Shown: one piece after another, positions 7,515-18,223 of the stretch
Numbering within the stretch: position 1 is the stretch's first letter
Layout of the letters: each line of letters opens with the position of its first letter
Assembly (NCBI GenBank): GCA_937863385.1
Contig: CALMBW010000021.1
Span: forward strand, 1 to 64,000
Direction of reading: 5' to 3'
From: an uncultured Actinomycetes bacterium
GTDB lineage: Bacteria; Actinomycetota; CADDZG01; WHSQ01
DNA: 64,000 nucleotides
Translations under genes and position numbers: made by a program
Notes under the pieces: generated by a model
Database searches by the model: none
Told to the model about the DNA's origin: nothing
What the model saw: only the letters and a program-made list of their open reading frames with translations

Positions 7515-7544
7515 GTTGATACAGACGTACTCAAGTTGCATAAT
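7515..7544 (+). promoter_or_regulatory. dnaK promoter (TTGATA-N17-CATAAT) overlapping a HAIR-like HspR operator
   Basis: TTGATA (7516-7521) and CATAAT (7539-7544) have the ideal 17-bp spacing. Overlapping them is a HAIR-like inverted repeat at 7515-7535. The right half ACTCAAG is perfect, seven bases intervene, and the left half GTTGATA keeps the TTGA core of CTTGAGT. HspR bound here would cover the -35 and the spacer. The hspR gene four positions downstream would make this an autoregulatory loop, as in Streptomyces and mycobacteria. The leader also holds a CCGGCC/GGCCGG stem (7588-7593 with 7606-7611) near the dnaK ribosome-binding site. Confidence 0.75.
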
Positions 7545-7632
7545 GGTTATGCACTAAATCGTCTGCAGTATCGGAAAGCATAGGGTCCCGGCCCCGCATG
7601 GGGACGGCCGGCTAGTCAAGGAGAGCGCTTCG

Positions 7633-9461
<1,829 letters not shown>

Positions 9462-9462
<1 letters not shown>

Positions 9463-10028
9463 TGGCCGAGCGAGAACCGGGCCGGGTAGCGCAAGAGGTT
9501 GCCGGGTCCACTCCCGGCGTCGAGGCGCGGGGGGGCGACGGACAAGACCTGCTCGAGGAAACGTCGGAGGTCGAACAGACCCCAGCAGGCGAAGCCGTCG
9601 CCGAGCCGGACTACCGCGATCTCTACCTTCGTGAACGAGCAGAGGGAGAGAACCTCCGGAAGAGGATGTTCAAGCAGCAACAGGAGTCGGTTGCCTACGC
9701 CACCAAAGATCTCGCCAAGCGACTCGTGCCGGTGATCGACCACTTCAATCTGGCCATCGAGCACGGTGAGGGTGGTAGCGGCATAGAACTAGCCCTCAAG
9801 GAGCTCCTGACGGCGCTTGGACACGAGGGTCTCGAAGAGATCGCGGTGGAGAAAGGGGAACCGTTCGACCCCAACGTCCACCATGCCTTGACGACCGTGA
9901 CCGATGCCTCGGTTTCCACCGATGTGGTTGCCGAGGTTCATCGGAAGGGTTATCGATTCAAGGACCACGTACTGCGTGCTCCTGAGGTGGTTGTCGCTCA
10001 ACCCGTGCAAGACGTAGACAGAGACTGA
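9462..10028 (+). CDS. grpE: Nucleotide exchange factor GrpE
   Basis: GrpE releases ADP from DnaK and may act as a thermosensor. The 188-residue protein has an acidic, poorly ordered N-terminus (1-50), a long helix (DLYLRERAEGENLRKRMFKQ) and the C-terminal beta domain with PFDPNVHHALTTV and GYRFKDHVLRAPEVVVAQ, both hallmarks of the family. ATG 9462 overlaps the dnaK stop (TGATG), so the two are translationally coupled. The J-protein gene starts ten bases after its stop. Confidence 0.95.
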
Positions 10029-10038
10029 GGACGGACCG

Positions 10039-10971
10039 ATGGCACAGCGCGATTGGATGGACAAGGACTACTACAAGGTGCTGGGCCTGAGCCAAGACGC
10101 GACCAAGGAGGAAGTCAAGAAGGCGTACCGGAAACTCGCGCAGAAGTATCACCCGGACGCGAACACCGGTGATGCCGGGGCCGAGGCTCGCTTCAAGGAG
10201 GTGTCGGAGGCACACGCGGTTCTCAGCAACGACAAGAAGCGTGCCGAGTACGACGAGATGCGCCGTTTCGTACAGGCCGGGGGCGAGCGCGTGTATGGCT
10301 TCGGCTCGGGTCGTGGCGGTGGCGTACGGGTCGACATCGGTGACCTGTTCGGCGCGGGGCGCGGTGGCCAGGAGGTAGATATCGGTGACCTGCTGGGAGG
10401 CTTCGGTTTCGGCGGTCCCCGCCGGGGCCAAGATGTTGAGACCGAGACGCACCTGAGTTTCGAGGATGCCGTAAACGGCACTACCGTTGTCTTGCGCGAC
10501 GGTACCAAGGTCCGTATCCCACCAGGCGTCGGTAGCGGCTCGCGCATCAAGGTTCCGGGTAAGGGCAACCCGGGCGGCTCCGGCGGGCCCAATGGCGACC
10601 TTTACGTGCGGGTCTCGGTCGGCGAACACCCGGTGTTCAAGCTCGGTCGCGATGGCGAGCTTTCCCTTGATCTACCCGTGACGTATCCCGAGGCGGTTCT
10701 CGGCGCCAAGGTCGATGTCCCGACCCTCGATGGTCCCGTCACGGTGAAGGTGCCGGCGGGCACGCCCAATGGCAAACGTCTACGAGTCAAGGGCAAGGGG
10801 GCTCCCAAGCGAGGCGGTGGACGGGGAGACTTGTTGGTCCGCATCGAGATCGCCGTGCCTCAGAAGGTGTCGCGCAAGAGCAAGCAGCTGCTCGAGGAGC
10901 TGGCCGACGAGCAAGACGAGTCGCCTCGCTCGCATCTCGAGAGCTACATGGATCGTCCGAAAGCGTCCTAG
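10039..10971 (+). CDS. J-domain co-chaperone without zinc finger (CbpA-like, type II)
   Basis: The 310-residue protein delivers substrates to DnaK and stimulates its ATPase. The J domain (about 10-75) carries HPD at 38-40. A Gly-rich segment follows (YGFGSGRGGG, DIGDLFGAG, LLGGFGFGG), then two beta-sandwich client-binding domains starting at about residue 130 (DVETETHLSFEDAVNGT). The CxxCxGxG zinc-finger region of classical DnaJ is absent, and the protein is 60-90 residues shorter than classical DnaJ. By domain order it is a CbpA/DnaJB-type protein. In mycobacteria the J-protein of the dnaK operon has the zinc finger, so this operon differs. Another, full-length DnaJ is probably encoded elsewhere. 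Confidence 0.93.
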   Translation: MAQRDWMDKDYYKVLGLSQDATKEEVKKAYRKLAQKYHPDANTGDAGAEARFKEVSEAHAVLSNDKKRAEYDEMRRFVQAGGERVYGFGSGRGGGVRVDIGDLFGAGRGGQEVDIGDLLGGFGFGGPRRGQDVETETHLSFEDAVNGTTVVLRDGTKVRIPPGVGSGSRIKVPGKGNPGGSGGPNGDLYVRVSVGEHPVFKLGRDGELSLDLPVTYPEAVLGAKVDVPTLDGPVTVKVPAGTPNGKRLRVKGKGAPKRGGGRGDLLVRIEIAVPQKVSRKSKQLLEELADEQDESPRSHLESYMDRPKAS

Positions 10972-10990
10972 TGCTGTAAGGGGGCAACGA

Positions 10991-11455
10991 GTGAGCGAAG
11001 CGTTTGATCCAGAGAGACCGATCTATGTGATCTCGATCGCTGCCGAGCTGGCGGGGGTGCACCCGCAAACGTTGCGCGTGTACGAGCGCAAGGGATTGGT
11101 GGCGCCGAAGAGAACGTCCGGCAATAGCAGGCGCTACTCGGAACGCGACATCCAGTTGTTGCGCCGCATCCAGGAACTGACGAATGAGGGGATCAACCTT
11201 GCAGGCGTGATGAGGATCCTCGAGCTCGAGCAGCGACTGGGCCGGTTGCGGTCACGTTTCGATCGCGCGGCAGATCAGATCGGGATCCTAGAGGACCAGA
11301 TGCAGCAACTCCTTCAGGCGCGCAGCTCTGCATCCTTGGTTCCACTGCGGGATGTCAAGCGTGTGCGAAGGGCTATGAAAACAGACGCGATCGAAGAGAT
11401 GTCTCGCCGCCGGACGTTCACCATGCCGGGCGCAGGGAACGACGGGCAGCAGTAA
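10991..11455 (+). CDS. hspR: Heat-shock repressor HspR (MerR family)
   Basis: HspR represses dnaK operons by binding HAIR inverted repeats, using DnaK as co-repressor in Streptomyces. The 154-residue protein starts at GTG 10991 with GGGG upstream; the longer open frame reaches into dnaJ and is not used. The MerR-type helix-turn-helix is clear ([20 protein letters not shown], then [17 protein letters not shown] and [13 protein letters not shown]). A coiled coil follows ([20 protein letters not shown]). There is no N-terminal metal-binding Cys set. Its position between dnaJ and clpB, with the HAIR-like site before dnaK, supports the assignment. Confidence 0.95.
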   Translation: MSEAFDPERPIYVISIAAELAGVHPQTLRVYERKGLVAPKRTSGNSRRYSERDIQLLRRIQELTNEGINLAGVMRILELEQRLGRLRSRFDRAADQIGILEDQMQQLLQARSSASLVPLRDVKRVRRAMKTDAIEEMSRRRTFTMPGAGNDGQQ

Positions 11456-11481
11456 GGAACGAAAGAGACAGAGGTAACGCG

Positions 11482-14058
11482 ATGGACATGAACAAACTGA
11501 CGGTGAGGTCGCAAGAGGCCTTGATGGCAGCCCAACGGATCGCTGCCGACCATAACCAACAGCAGATCGAGAACGTGCACCTATTGCGGGCTCTTGTCGG
11601 ACAGCCTGAGGGCATCGTCCTGCCTTTGCTTCAAAGGATGGGGGTCACCCCAGCGAGCCTGCGTCCGTCATTGGACTCGGCCATCGAGCGCTTGCCAAAG
11701 GTCTATTCGGGTTCAGACGTTTACCTGTCGGCGTCGATGCGCGATGTCCTCGACCTAGCCGCAGCGCGCGCCGCATCCATGGGGGACGCTTACGTGTCCA
11801 CCGAGCATCTGTTGCTGGCCCTGATCGAGACCGACTCGCCGGCCGCGAGTCTTCTAGCCGAAGCGGGTGTCACGTCCGAGGGTGTCGCCGCAGCCTTGAA
11901 AGAGATCAGGGGTGACCGCAAGGTCACCGATCAGAACCCTGAGGATAAGTACCAGGCGCTCGAACGCTTCGGCCGGGACCTCACTACCGCAGCCCGGGCC
12001 GGAAAGCTCGATCCCGTGATCGGCCGAGATGAAGAGATCCGAAGAGTGATCCAGGTGCTTTCGCGGCGCACGAAGAACAACCCCGTGCTGATAGGGGAGC
12101 CGGGCGTCGGCAAGACTGCGATCGTCGAGGGGCTCGCCAATCGGATCGTTGCAGGTGACGTTCCCGAGTCGCTTCAAGGTAAGCGGCTGGTCGCTTTGGA
12201 CCTCGGGTCCATGATCGCCGGCAGCAAGTATCGAGGCGAGTTCGAGGAGCGACTGAAAGCCGTCCTTGACGAGATCGTGGCTTCGGATGGCCAGGTGATC
12301 ACCTTCATCGACGAGATGCACACGATCGTGGGGGCCGGCGCCGCCGAAGGATCGATGGATGCCGGGAACATGATCAAGCCGATGCTCGCCCGAGGCGAGT
12401 TGCGGATGGTCGGTGCCACGACTCTTGACGAGTACCGCAAACACATCGAGAAGGATGCCGCGCTGGAACGGCGGTTCCAGCCGGTCCTGGTGGGCGAACC
12501 ATCGGTTGTCGACGCGATAGCGATCCTGCGCGGGCTCAAGGAACGTTACGAGGTTCACCACGGTGTGCGTATCCAGGACGCCGCGCTTGTCGCCGCGGCC
12601 GTTCTCTCCGACCGGTACGTCACCTCACGGTTCTTGCCGGATAAGGCGATCGATCTCGTCGACGAAGCTGCATCCCGTCTCCGGATCGAGATCGATTCGA
12701 TGCCGACCGAGATAGATGTCCTTGACAGGCGTGCGAAGCAGCTCGAGATCGAGAAAGCGGCTCTCTCCAAGGAGACCGACGAAGCCTCTAAGCAGCGACT
12801 CGAGAAGATCGAGGAGGAGCTGGCCGGACTTCACGAAGACATGGATTCGATGAAGGCTCATTGGGGCAAGGAGAAGGAGATCATCGATCGCATCCGCACT
12901 CTGAAAGCAGAGATGGAGATCGCCAAGGGAGAAGCGGAGCGTGCGGAGAGAGACGGGGACCTCGCGCGAGCGGCCGAACTCCGATACGGGCGCTTGATCG
13001 AGCTCGACAAGGAGATAGACGAAGCCAACTCTCGATTGACCGAGCTGCAGGCCGACCGGCGCTTCCTCAAAGAAGAGGTCGATGAAGAAGACATCGCTAG
13101 GGTCGTGGCGCGGTGGACGAATATCCCTGTGACTAGGTTGCTCGAAGGCGAGGTCGCCAAGCTCGTCAAGATGGAAGACGGTCTCCACGAACGGGTCATC
13201 GGTCAGGACGAAGCGGTATCCGCGGTGTCCAATGCGATCCGCAGGTCGCGCTCGGGGTTGTCCGATCCAAATCGACCGATCGGTTCATTCATATTCCTCG
13301 GTCCGACCGGTGTCGGAAAGACCGAACTCGCCCGAGCCCTCGCTGGGTTCCTCTTTGACGACGAACGGGCCATGGTGCGCATAGACATGAGCGAGTACAT
13401 GGAGAAACATGCGGTGTCGCGCCTGATCGGTGCCCCGCCCGGCTACGTGGGTTATGACGAGGGCGGCCAGTTGACCGAGGCCGTGCGCCGGCGCCCGTAC
13501 TCGGTGCTGTTGTTGGACGAGATCGAGAAGGCGCATCCAGACGTGTTCAACGTGCTGCTCCAACTATTGGATGACGGCAGGCTCACCGACGGACAAGGTC
13601 GCACCGTGGACTTCCGCAACACCGTCGTGATCATGACCTCTAACCTCGGCAGCCAGTGGTTGCTATCGGCAGGGGAGTCCGACAGTGCCGAGGCCAAAGT
13701 GCTCGAGGTGGTCCGGGAGCATTTCAAACCGGAATTCCTCAATCGAGTCGATGAGATCCTCGTCTTCCATCGACTCGGCAGCGAGCACCTGAACCGGATC
13801 GTCGACATACAGCTCGGCCACCTGCGAGAGAGACTCCGGCAGAGAGGCATCGAGATCGAGGTCGATGAACTCGCCAAGGACTATCTGGTTCGGGAAGGCT
13901 ATGAGCCCGCCTACGGAGCCCGGCCGCTGAAGCGCTTGATACAGCGAGAGCTCGAAAACCCGCTAGCCCTGCGTCTGCTCGACGGCACCTTTGCCGAAGG
14001 CTCGAAGATCGTGGTGTCTGCTGGGTCAGAAGGCCTCACTTTCGAAGACAAGGCATAG
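11482..14058 (+). CDS. clpB: Disaggregase ClpB
   Basis: ClpB is a hexameric AAA+ machine that pulls proteins out of aggregates together with DnaK. The 858-residue protein has an N domain with two Clp-N repeats (1-145), AAA-1 with Walker [10 protein letters not shown] and Walker B TFIDEMH, a long coiled-coil middle domain (about 400-530, Glu/Lys/Arg-rich), AAA-2 with Walker [10 protein letters not shown] and Walker [14 protein letters not shown], and the C-terminal D2-small domain. Pore loop 1 is [10 protein letters not shown]. Length and order are those of full-length ClpB. It starts 26 bases after hspR, so it is most likely co-transcribed with and repressed by HspR. Confidence 0.98.
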   Translation: MDMNKLTVRSQEALMAAQRIAADHNQQQIENVHLLRALVGQPEGIVLPLLQRMGVTPASLRPSLDSAIERLPKVYSGSDVYLSASMRDVLDLAAARAASMGDAYVSTEHLLLALIETDSPAASLLAEAGVTSEGVAAALKEIRGDRKVTDQNPEDKYQALERFGRDLTTAARAGKLDPVIGRDEEIRRVIQVLSRRTKNNPVLIGEPGVGKTAIVEGLANRIVAGDVPESLQGKRLVALDLGSMIAGSKYRGEFEERLKAVLDEIVASDGQVITFIDEMHTIVGAGAAEGSMDAGNMIKPMLARGELRMVGATTLDEYRKHIEKDAALERRFQPVLVGEPSVVDAIAILRGLKERYEVHHGVRIQDAALVAAAVLSDRYVTSRFLPDKAIDLVDEAASRLRIEIDSMPTEIDVLDRRAKQLEIEKAALSKETDEASKQRLEKIEEELAGLHEDMDSMKAHWGKEKEIIDRIRTLKAEMEIAKGEAERAERDGDLARAAELRYGRLIELDKEIDEANSRLTELQADRRFLKEEVDEEDIARVVARWTNIPVTRLLEGEVAKLVKMEDGLHERVIGQDEAVSAVSNAIRRSRSGLSDPNRPIGSFIFLGPTGVGKTELARALAGFLFDDERAMVRIDMSEYMEKHAVSRLIGAPPGYVGYDEGGQLTEAVRRRPYSVLLLDEIEKAHPDVFNVLLQLLDDGRLTDGQGRTVDFRNTVVIMTSNLGSQWLLSAGESDSAEAKVLEVVREHFKPEFLNRVDEILVFHRLGSEHLNRIVDIQLGHLRERLRQRGIEIEVDELAKDYLVREGYEPAYGARPLKRLIQRELENPLALRLLDGTFAEGSKIVVSAGSEGLTFEDKA

Positions 14059-14062
14059 AGCG

Positions 14063-14200
14063 GTGAACCGCGGCCCCGAGTTGGTCGTCTTACGTTGCAG
14101 TGACTGTGGGGATACGTTTCCTATCTCTGTCGACCAGGAGGCGCGGTGTCCAAGCTGTGGGAGCGAGCGGACAGAAGTGGCGACCGAGCCACTTCTGTGA
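14063..14200 (+). CDS. 45-residue zinc-ribbon protein
   Basis: A short protein starting at GTG 14063, four bases after the clpB stop. It is essentially one zinc ribbon: RCSDCGDTFPISVDQEARCPSCGSE, two CxxC pairs separated by about 17 residues. Zinc binding and a structural or nucleic-acid contact role are likely, but no family name can be given. Its stop overlaps the next start by four bases (GTGA), so it may be co-translated with the dehydrogenase. A longer upstream extension of the frame overlaps clpB and looks non-coding. Confidence 0.7.
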   Translation: MNRGPELVVLRCSDCGDTFPISVDQEARCPSCGSERTEVATEPLL

Positions 14201-15129
14201 ACGGGCAGGGACCGGCTGTGATGGTGGCCCCGCGTTCCGATGCGCCCTTCCGTGAGGCGATCGAAGAGGGAGGCGGCCGCTACACGAAGGGCAAAGACGC
14301 CGAGGCCATCATCTGGACCGATCCACACGATTTCAAGGCGCTGGCCAAGCTGGTGCGGAAGGTGAACCCGCGATGGGTGCAGCTACCGTTCGCCGGGATC
14401 GAGCTTTTCATCCGCGAGAAGGTGGTTGACAAGGACCGCGTGTGGACCTGTGCGAAGGGGGTCTATGGACCTGCAACCGCCGAACACGCACTTGCGTTGG
14501 TCCTCGCAGCCGCGCGCAGATTGAACGATCACATCGGGGCGATGGGGTGGCGGTACGGCGGCTTCGGGACGCCGGAACGGAGATTGAAAGACTCGACGGT
14601 GCTGGTCATCGGGACGGGCGGGATCGGCAAGGCTCTCGTTCCGATGCTGCGTCCTTTGGGTGTCCGGGTGCTGGCGGCGAACCGAACAGGTCAGGCTCTT
14701 GAGGGGGCCGAGGTGACCGAACCGGTCGAGAATCTCGTTCATCTTCTTACCGAAGCCGACTACGTGGTGCTCGCCTGCGCCTTGACCCCCGAGACGACGG
14801 GGATGTTCGATCGGTCGATGCTCGACTACATGAAGGAAGACGCCTGGCTGGTCAATGTTGCTCGAGGCAAGTTGGTGGTTACCGACCATCTCGTCAAAGC
14901 CCTGAAGCAGGGGACCATCGGTGGTGCCGCGCTAGATGTCACGGATCCAGAGCCTCTTCCGATCGGCCATCCCTTGTGGTCGTTCGAGAACGTCATCATC
15001 ACTCCGCACGTCGCTAACACTTGGGACATGGCATTGCCCGAGTTGCGCGAGCTGGTGCGACGCAACGTGGAGCACTTCGCCGGCGGCGAAGAACTCGAGG
15101 GCATCGTCGATCCCGATCTTGGGTATTGA
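14197..15129 (+). CDS. D-isomer-specific 2-hydroxyacid dehydrogenase family protein
   Basis: A 310-residue NAD(P)-dependent oxidoreductase of the D-2-hydroxyacid family. GTG 14197 is chosen because it overlaps the preceding stop (GTGA) and removes a non-homologous N-terminus; ATG 14221 is an alternative. The nucleotide-binding motif is VLVIGTGGIGKALVP (GxGxxG). The catalytic residues are present: Arg in NVARGKLV, Glu in VTDPEPLP and His in ITPHVANT. The N-terminal substrate domain is short, with PRWVQLPFAGIELF in the usual place. The substrate (hydroxypyruvate, phosphoglycerate or other) cannot be read from sequence. No serine or sugar-acid pathway genes lie next to it. Confidence 0.88.
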   Translation: MNGQGPAVMVAPRSDAPFREAIEEGGGRYTKGKDAEAIIWTDPHDFKALAKLVRKVNPRWVQLPFAGIELFIREKVVDKDRVWTCAKGVYGPATAEHALALVLAAARRLNDHIGAMGWRYGGFGTPERRLKDSTVLVIGTGGIGKALVPMLRPLGVRVLAANRTGQALEGAEVTEPVENLVHLLTEADYVVLACALTPETTGMFDRSMLDYMKEDAWLVNVARGKLVVTDHLVKALKQGTIGGAALDVTDPEPLPIGHPLWSFENVIITPHVANTWDMALPELRELVRRNVEHFAGGEELEGIVDPDLGY

Positions 15130-15134
15130 TATCG

Positions 15135-15752
15135 ATGATGAAGCAGGATCCCGGCCGGATGTCGTACCGGTGGTTGGCAACGCTGCTCGTTCTGAGCCTT
15201 CTTGCAGCAGCGTGCTCAGGTTCCGAGAGGCAACCCGATGCCGGTGGCGGATCGGCTACCCCCCGGCCCACGGCAAGTGCAAAGCGGGGGATCACCACGC
15301 CCCAGCGGCTGATCTTGACCAACTCTGCGTTCGGACGCAGCCGCGTCCGAGTCGCCTCGGCGATCGACGATCTGAGAGACATCGGCTATTGGAAGGATCT
15401 AACCGGCCACCTCTACGAACTCAAGGTCGGTTCCCGCCTAGGGCTCGAGAACATTCCGGAGGACGGCCACCTTGCCGATGCGTACTTGACCGCCAAGATC
15501 GACGGGAACGAAGGCGGGTCTTACTGCGACATCATGTTCTTTCCCGCCGCCATGTCGGCCGACCTTGAACGCTGGCGCAACTACTACGCGTCGGGATTGC
15601 TGGACGACCCTGCGCCGACCTTTCGCCAGTTCTGGGCCGCTATCTTGGGTCACGAACTGGCTCATTGCCAGAGGAACCGCAACGGTGAACCTGCTGCGTT
15701 GAAGTGGGAGGAGAAGGTTCTGGCAGCGGTGAGAGAAGCGGGTTTGGAGTAG
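15135..15752 (+). CDS. Lipoprotein with HExxH motif, putative metalloprotease
   Basis: About 205 residues. A start at ATG 15135 (or 15138) gives a lipoprotein signal with a long n-region, a hydrophobic core and lipobox LLAAACSG. The low-complexity segment after the Cys is a typical linker. At the C-terminus GHELAHCQRNR carries HExxH (His173-Glu174-Xaa2-His177), the zinc and catalytic motif of gluzincin or metzincin-like peptidases. A third ligand is not obvious; the run LKWEEKVL about 20 residues later offers Glu. One Cys lies in the HELAHC stretch and another in GSYCDIMF. It should sit on the outer face of the membrane. Function unknown; peptidase activity is inferred from one motif. Confidence 0.65.
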   Translation: MMKQDPGRMSYRWLATLLVLSLLAAACSGSERQPDAGGGSATPRPTASAKRGITTPQRLILTNSAFGRSRVRVASAIDDLRDIGYWKDLTGHLYELKVGSRLGLENIPEDGHLADAYLTAKIDGNEGGSYCDIMFFPAAMSADLERWRNYYASGLLDDPAPTFRQFWAAILGHELAHCQRNRNGEPAALKWEEKVLAAVREAGLE

Positions 15753-15759
15753 AGATCTG

Positions 15760-16881
15760 CTAAAGCCGCATGAAGCGCGGAGCCACGACCTCTTTCAATC
15801 CGAAGATCGTCTGCAGACCGCCCAGACCCCCGGGGTCCGCTAGAGCTCCGAGAGCCTGACGGCGCGACAGTATGCGCACGGCTTCGGCCCCTTTACCCTT
15901 GAGCATCGCCTTGTTGTGCTCTTCTCGTAGCACTAGATCCATCTCGGCAAGCCCCAGTTTCACCAGGATGTCGCGCTGGCCCAAGGGTCCGATGACCTCC
16001 GCGCCCGCCGCGTCGAGAGCAGACGCGACGGCGGTCCAGTTGGCGTGCGAGGTGATGTCCTTCTCTCCGGGTTGCTCCAACGGGGATGCATCGGGACCGG
16101 CCGAGGAGTAACACACGAGGGTTCCTTCGGGCCTGGCCATGAGTTCGGCCGAGGTTGCGCCGTAGTCGATCAAGATCACTGCTCCCCAGTTCAGTAAACC
16201 CACCAACTGGCGTACGAACGTCTCGGCTGCAAGACCCACTTCGAACCTGGAGCCGTTGCGCAAGGAGACGTTGTGCCGGGTCAGGAAACCGAGGATGTCC
16301 GGGTTGGAAGGAACGTTGAGTAGCGGAACCAGGCGCCCATCTTTCTCTCCGACCCAGATCTCTTGGATATGGCCGGCGTGCTGCTCGACGATGTGCACCG
16401 GCAGATTGTCCAGAACCTCGTTGGCGATGATGATCCCTTGGTCGATGCGCCCGATCTCGTTCAACGACGTGACCCACGTGACTTCCGGGTGGTCCTTCAA
16501 GGTCTCGCGTTGGCGCTGTGTGGCCACCGGAGACCGCTCGACGAGCCGGTATCTCAGGGCCCGGGCGAACGGTCCCGTGACCGAGGAGAGAACGGCGGCG
16601 GCGAACCCCCCTTCGCCCGGACCGATCTCGACCACCTCGAACACGTCCGGCGTGCCCGTCGCTTCCCATATCTCTGAGAAACCGCGTGCCCACAATGCTC
16701 CGAAGGCGGGGTCGAGTTCCGGCGAAGTGACGAAGTGACCGGCCCAACCCGTGCGTGCCTTGCCGGTGCTGTAGTACCCGTGGTCGGGGCTGTAGAGGGC
16801 CTGCGCCATGTAGGCCGCGAAAGGCATGGGGCCGTCTCGACGGATCCTCTCAACGAGCTGAGTGGATAGGGCGTTGCTCAA
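15760..16881 (-). CDS. MidA-like SAM-dependent methyltransferase (COG1565, NDUFAF7 family)
   Basis: This 373-residue protein has the family start MPFAAYMAQALYSPDHGYY followed by GHFVTSPELDPAFG. The SAM-binding loop is VFEVVEIGPGEGGFAA, with IIIANEVLDNLPV downstream; both are hallmarks of the COG1565 family. The eukaryotic homologue methylates an arginine of a complex I subunit; the bacterial substrate is not settled. It overlaps the upstream TPR gene by four bases (ATGA), so the pair is a small leftward operon. It converges with the HExxH lipoprotein gene, only seven bases apart. The family is sure and the substrate unknown. Confidence 0.88.
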   Translation of the reverse strand: MSNALSTQLVERIRRDGPMPFAAYMAQALYSPDHGYYSTGKARTGWAGHFVTSPELDPAFGALWARGFSEIWEATGTPDVFEVVEIGPGEGGFAAAVLSSVTGPFARALRYRLVERSPVATQRQRETLKDHPEVTWVTSLNEIGRIDQGIIIANEVLDNLPVHIVEQHAGHIQEIWVGEKDGRLVPLLNVPSNPDILGFLTRHNVSLRNGSRFEVGLAAETFVRQLVGLLNWGAVILIDYGATSAELMARPEGTLVCYSSAGPDASPLEQPGEKDITSHANWTAVASALDAAGAEVIGPLGQRDILVKLGLAEMDLVLREEHNKAMLKGKGAEAVRILSRRQALGALADPGGLGGLQTIFGLKEVVAPRFMRL

Positions 16882-17207
16882 CTCTGCTCCGTAGCTGGCC
16901 GGGGAAGCGGTCGCGGCGACGCGCCCAGCCTTTTCTCAGCTTCCTTGTGCATCGTGGCATACCAATGCTTCTTCTCGCTGTAGGTCCGGACGTTGTTCAG
17001 AGCGGCATCCGCGATGCGCATCACGTCTTTGTGCCGGGCGAGGCCGGCGTACAGGGATATCAGGCGCTCGTAAGGGCCGGTCGAGTCGAAACGGCCCGCT
17101 ACCGCCATCTCGTACTGGGAGATGGCGTCGTCTATGCGGCCCAGCTGCTCGAGGTTCTGCCCCTTGAGGTAATGCTTGACCATCCCGACCTCATCTGTTG
17201 ACGACAT
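16878..17207 (-). CDS. Small TPR-like protein
   Basis: A 109-residue, mostly helical protein with a tetratricopeptide pattern: a first helix pair at YLKGQNLEQLGRIDDAISQY, a second at GPYERLISLYAGLARHKDVM and part of a third at KHWYATMHKEAEKRL. It ends in a Pro/Arg-rich tail. There is no signal peptide, so it is probably a cytosolic protein-binding adaptor. Translational coupling to the MidA-like methyltransferase suggests that it serves or presents that enzyme's substrate, which is inference. Confidence 0.7.
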   Translation of the reverse strand: MSSTDEVGMVKHYLKGQNLEQLGRIDDAISQYEMAVAGRFDSTGPYERLISLYAGLARHKDVMRIADAALNNVRTYSEKKHWYATMHKEAEKRLGASPRPLPRPATEQS

Positions 17208-17317
17208 GGACCAATCGAACCACAGCGGCCCGGTTGCGGGGCGCCGTTTAGGATGTGTGGGCCCCAGAGGGGCTAACGGGACAGATCACAGGACTCAACG
17301 AGGAGGACCCCAGCCCA

Positions 17318-18223
17318 ATGGCACTCGGATACGACTCAAGCTTGTTCATCCTTGCCTTCGATCACCGAGGCTCGTTCCAGAAGAAGATGTTCGGCATCGC
17401 CGGCGAGCCCAACGCCGAGGAGACGGCCGTCATCTCGGACGCCAAGAAAGTCATCTTCGAAGGCTTCAAGCGGGCGGTGAACGAACTCGGTGTGGATCGC
17501 ACCACTGCCGGGATCTTGGTGGACGAGCAGTTCGGTGCCGACATCGTGCGCGAAGCCGAGAAGGAAGGGTTCGTTTTCGCCATGCCGGTCGAGAAGTCGG
17601 GGCAAGACGAATTCGACTTCCAGTACGGCACCGAGTTCGGCAAGCACATCGAGGATTTCAACCCCAGCTTCAGCAAGGTGCTCGTCCGATACAACCCGGA
17701 CGGGGAGGCCGAGATGAACGCACGGCAGTCTGCGCGCTTGAAGGAACTGAGCGACTGGCTGCACGCTAACGATCGCAAGTTCTTGTTCGAACTACTCGTT
17801 CCGGCGACCGACGAACAGCTCGCTTCGGTGGACGGGGACGCCGACCGCTACGACAAGGAGTTGCGCCCCGACCTGATGATCACGGCTATCAAGGAGCTCC
17901 AGGAGGCCGGGATCGAGGCCGATATCTGGAAGATCGAGGGTATCGACACCGCAGAGGACTGCGCCCGGATCGCGGACCAGGTCCGTTCCGGTGGGCGCGA
18001 CGGAGTCGTGTGCGTCGTTCTCGGCCGAGGCGCCAACGATGCGGCCGTGGATCACTGGTTGAAGCAGGGGGCGGGCGTCGACGGATACGTCGGGTTCGCT
18101 ATCGGCCGCACGATCTGGTGGGATGCCTTGAAGGGTTACCTCGACAAGACCCTGGATCGCGAAGCTGCAGCCGAGAAGATCGCAGCCAACTACAAGCGCT
18201 TCATCGACGTTTACAAGGGTTGA
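17318..18223 (+). CDS. DUF2090 aldolase-like protein
   Basis: A 301-residue protein; ATG 17318 has AGGAGG about ten bases upstream and gives the expected start MALGYDSSLFILAFDHRGSF. The family (DUF2090) has a class I aldolase-like TIM barrel and occurs alone or fused to the C-terminus of the inositol-pathway kinase IolC, where it is linked to 2-deoxy-5-keto-gluconate-6-phosphate cleavage. Lys-containing strands (DIWKIEGIDTAEDC) and Asp/Arg-rich loops (AFDHRGS, CVVLGRGAND) would form the active site. No other inositol genes are nearby, so its substrate here is open. Its stop overlaps the next ATG (TGATG). Confidence 0.75.
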   Translation: MALGYDSSLFILAFDHRGSFQKKMFGIAGEPNAEETAVISDAKKVIFEGFKRAVNELGVDRTTAGILVDEQFGADIVREAEKEGFVFAMPVEKSGQDEFDFQYGTEFGKHIEDFNPSFSKVLVRYNPDGEAEMNARQSARLKELSDWLHANDRKFLFELLVPATDEQLASVDGDADRYDKELRPDLMITAIKELQEAGIEADIWKIEGIDTAEDCARIADQVRSGGRDGVVCVVLGRGANDAAVDHWLKQGAGVDGYVGFAIGRTIWWDALKGYLDKTLDREAAAEKIAANYKRFIDVYKG

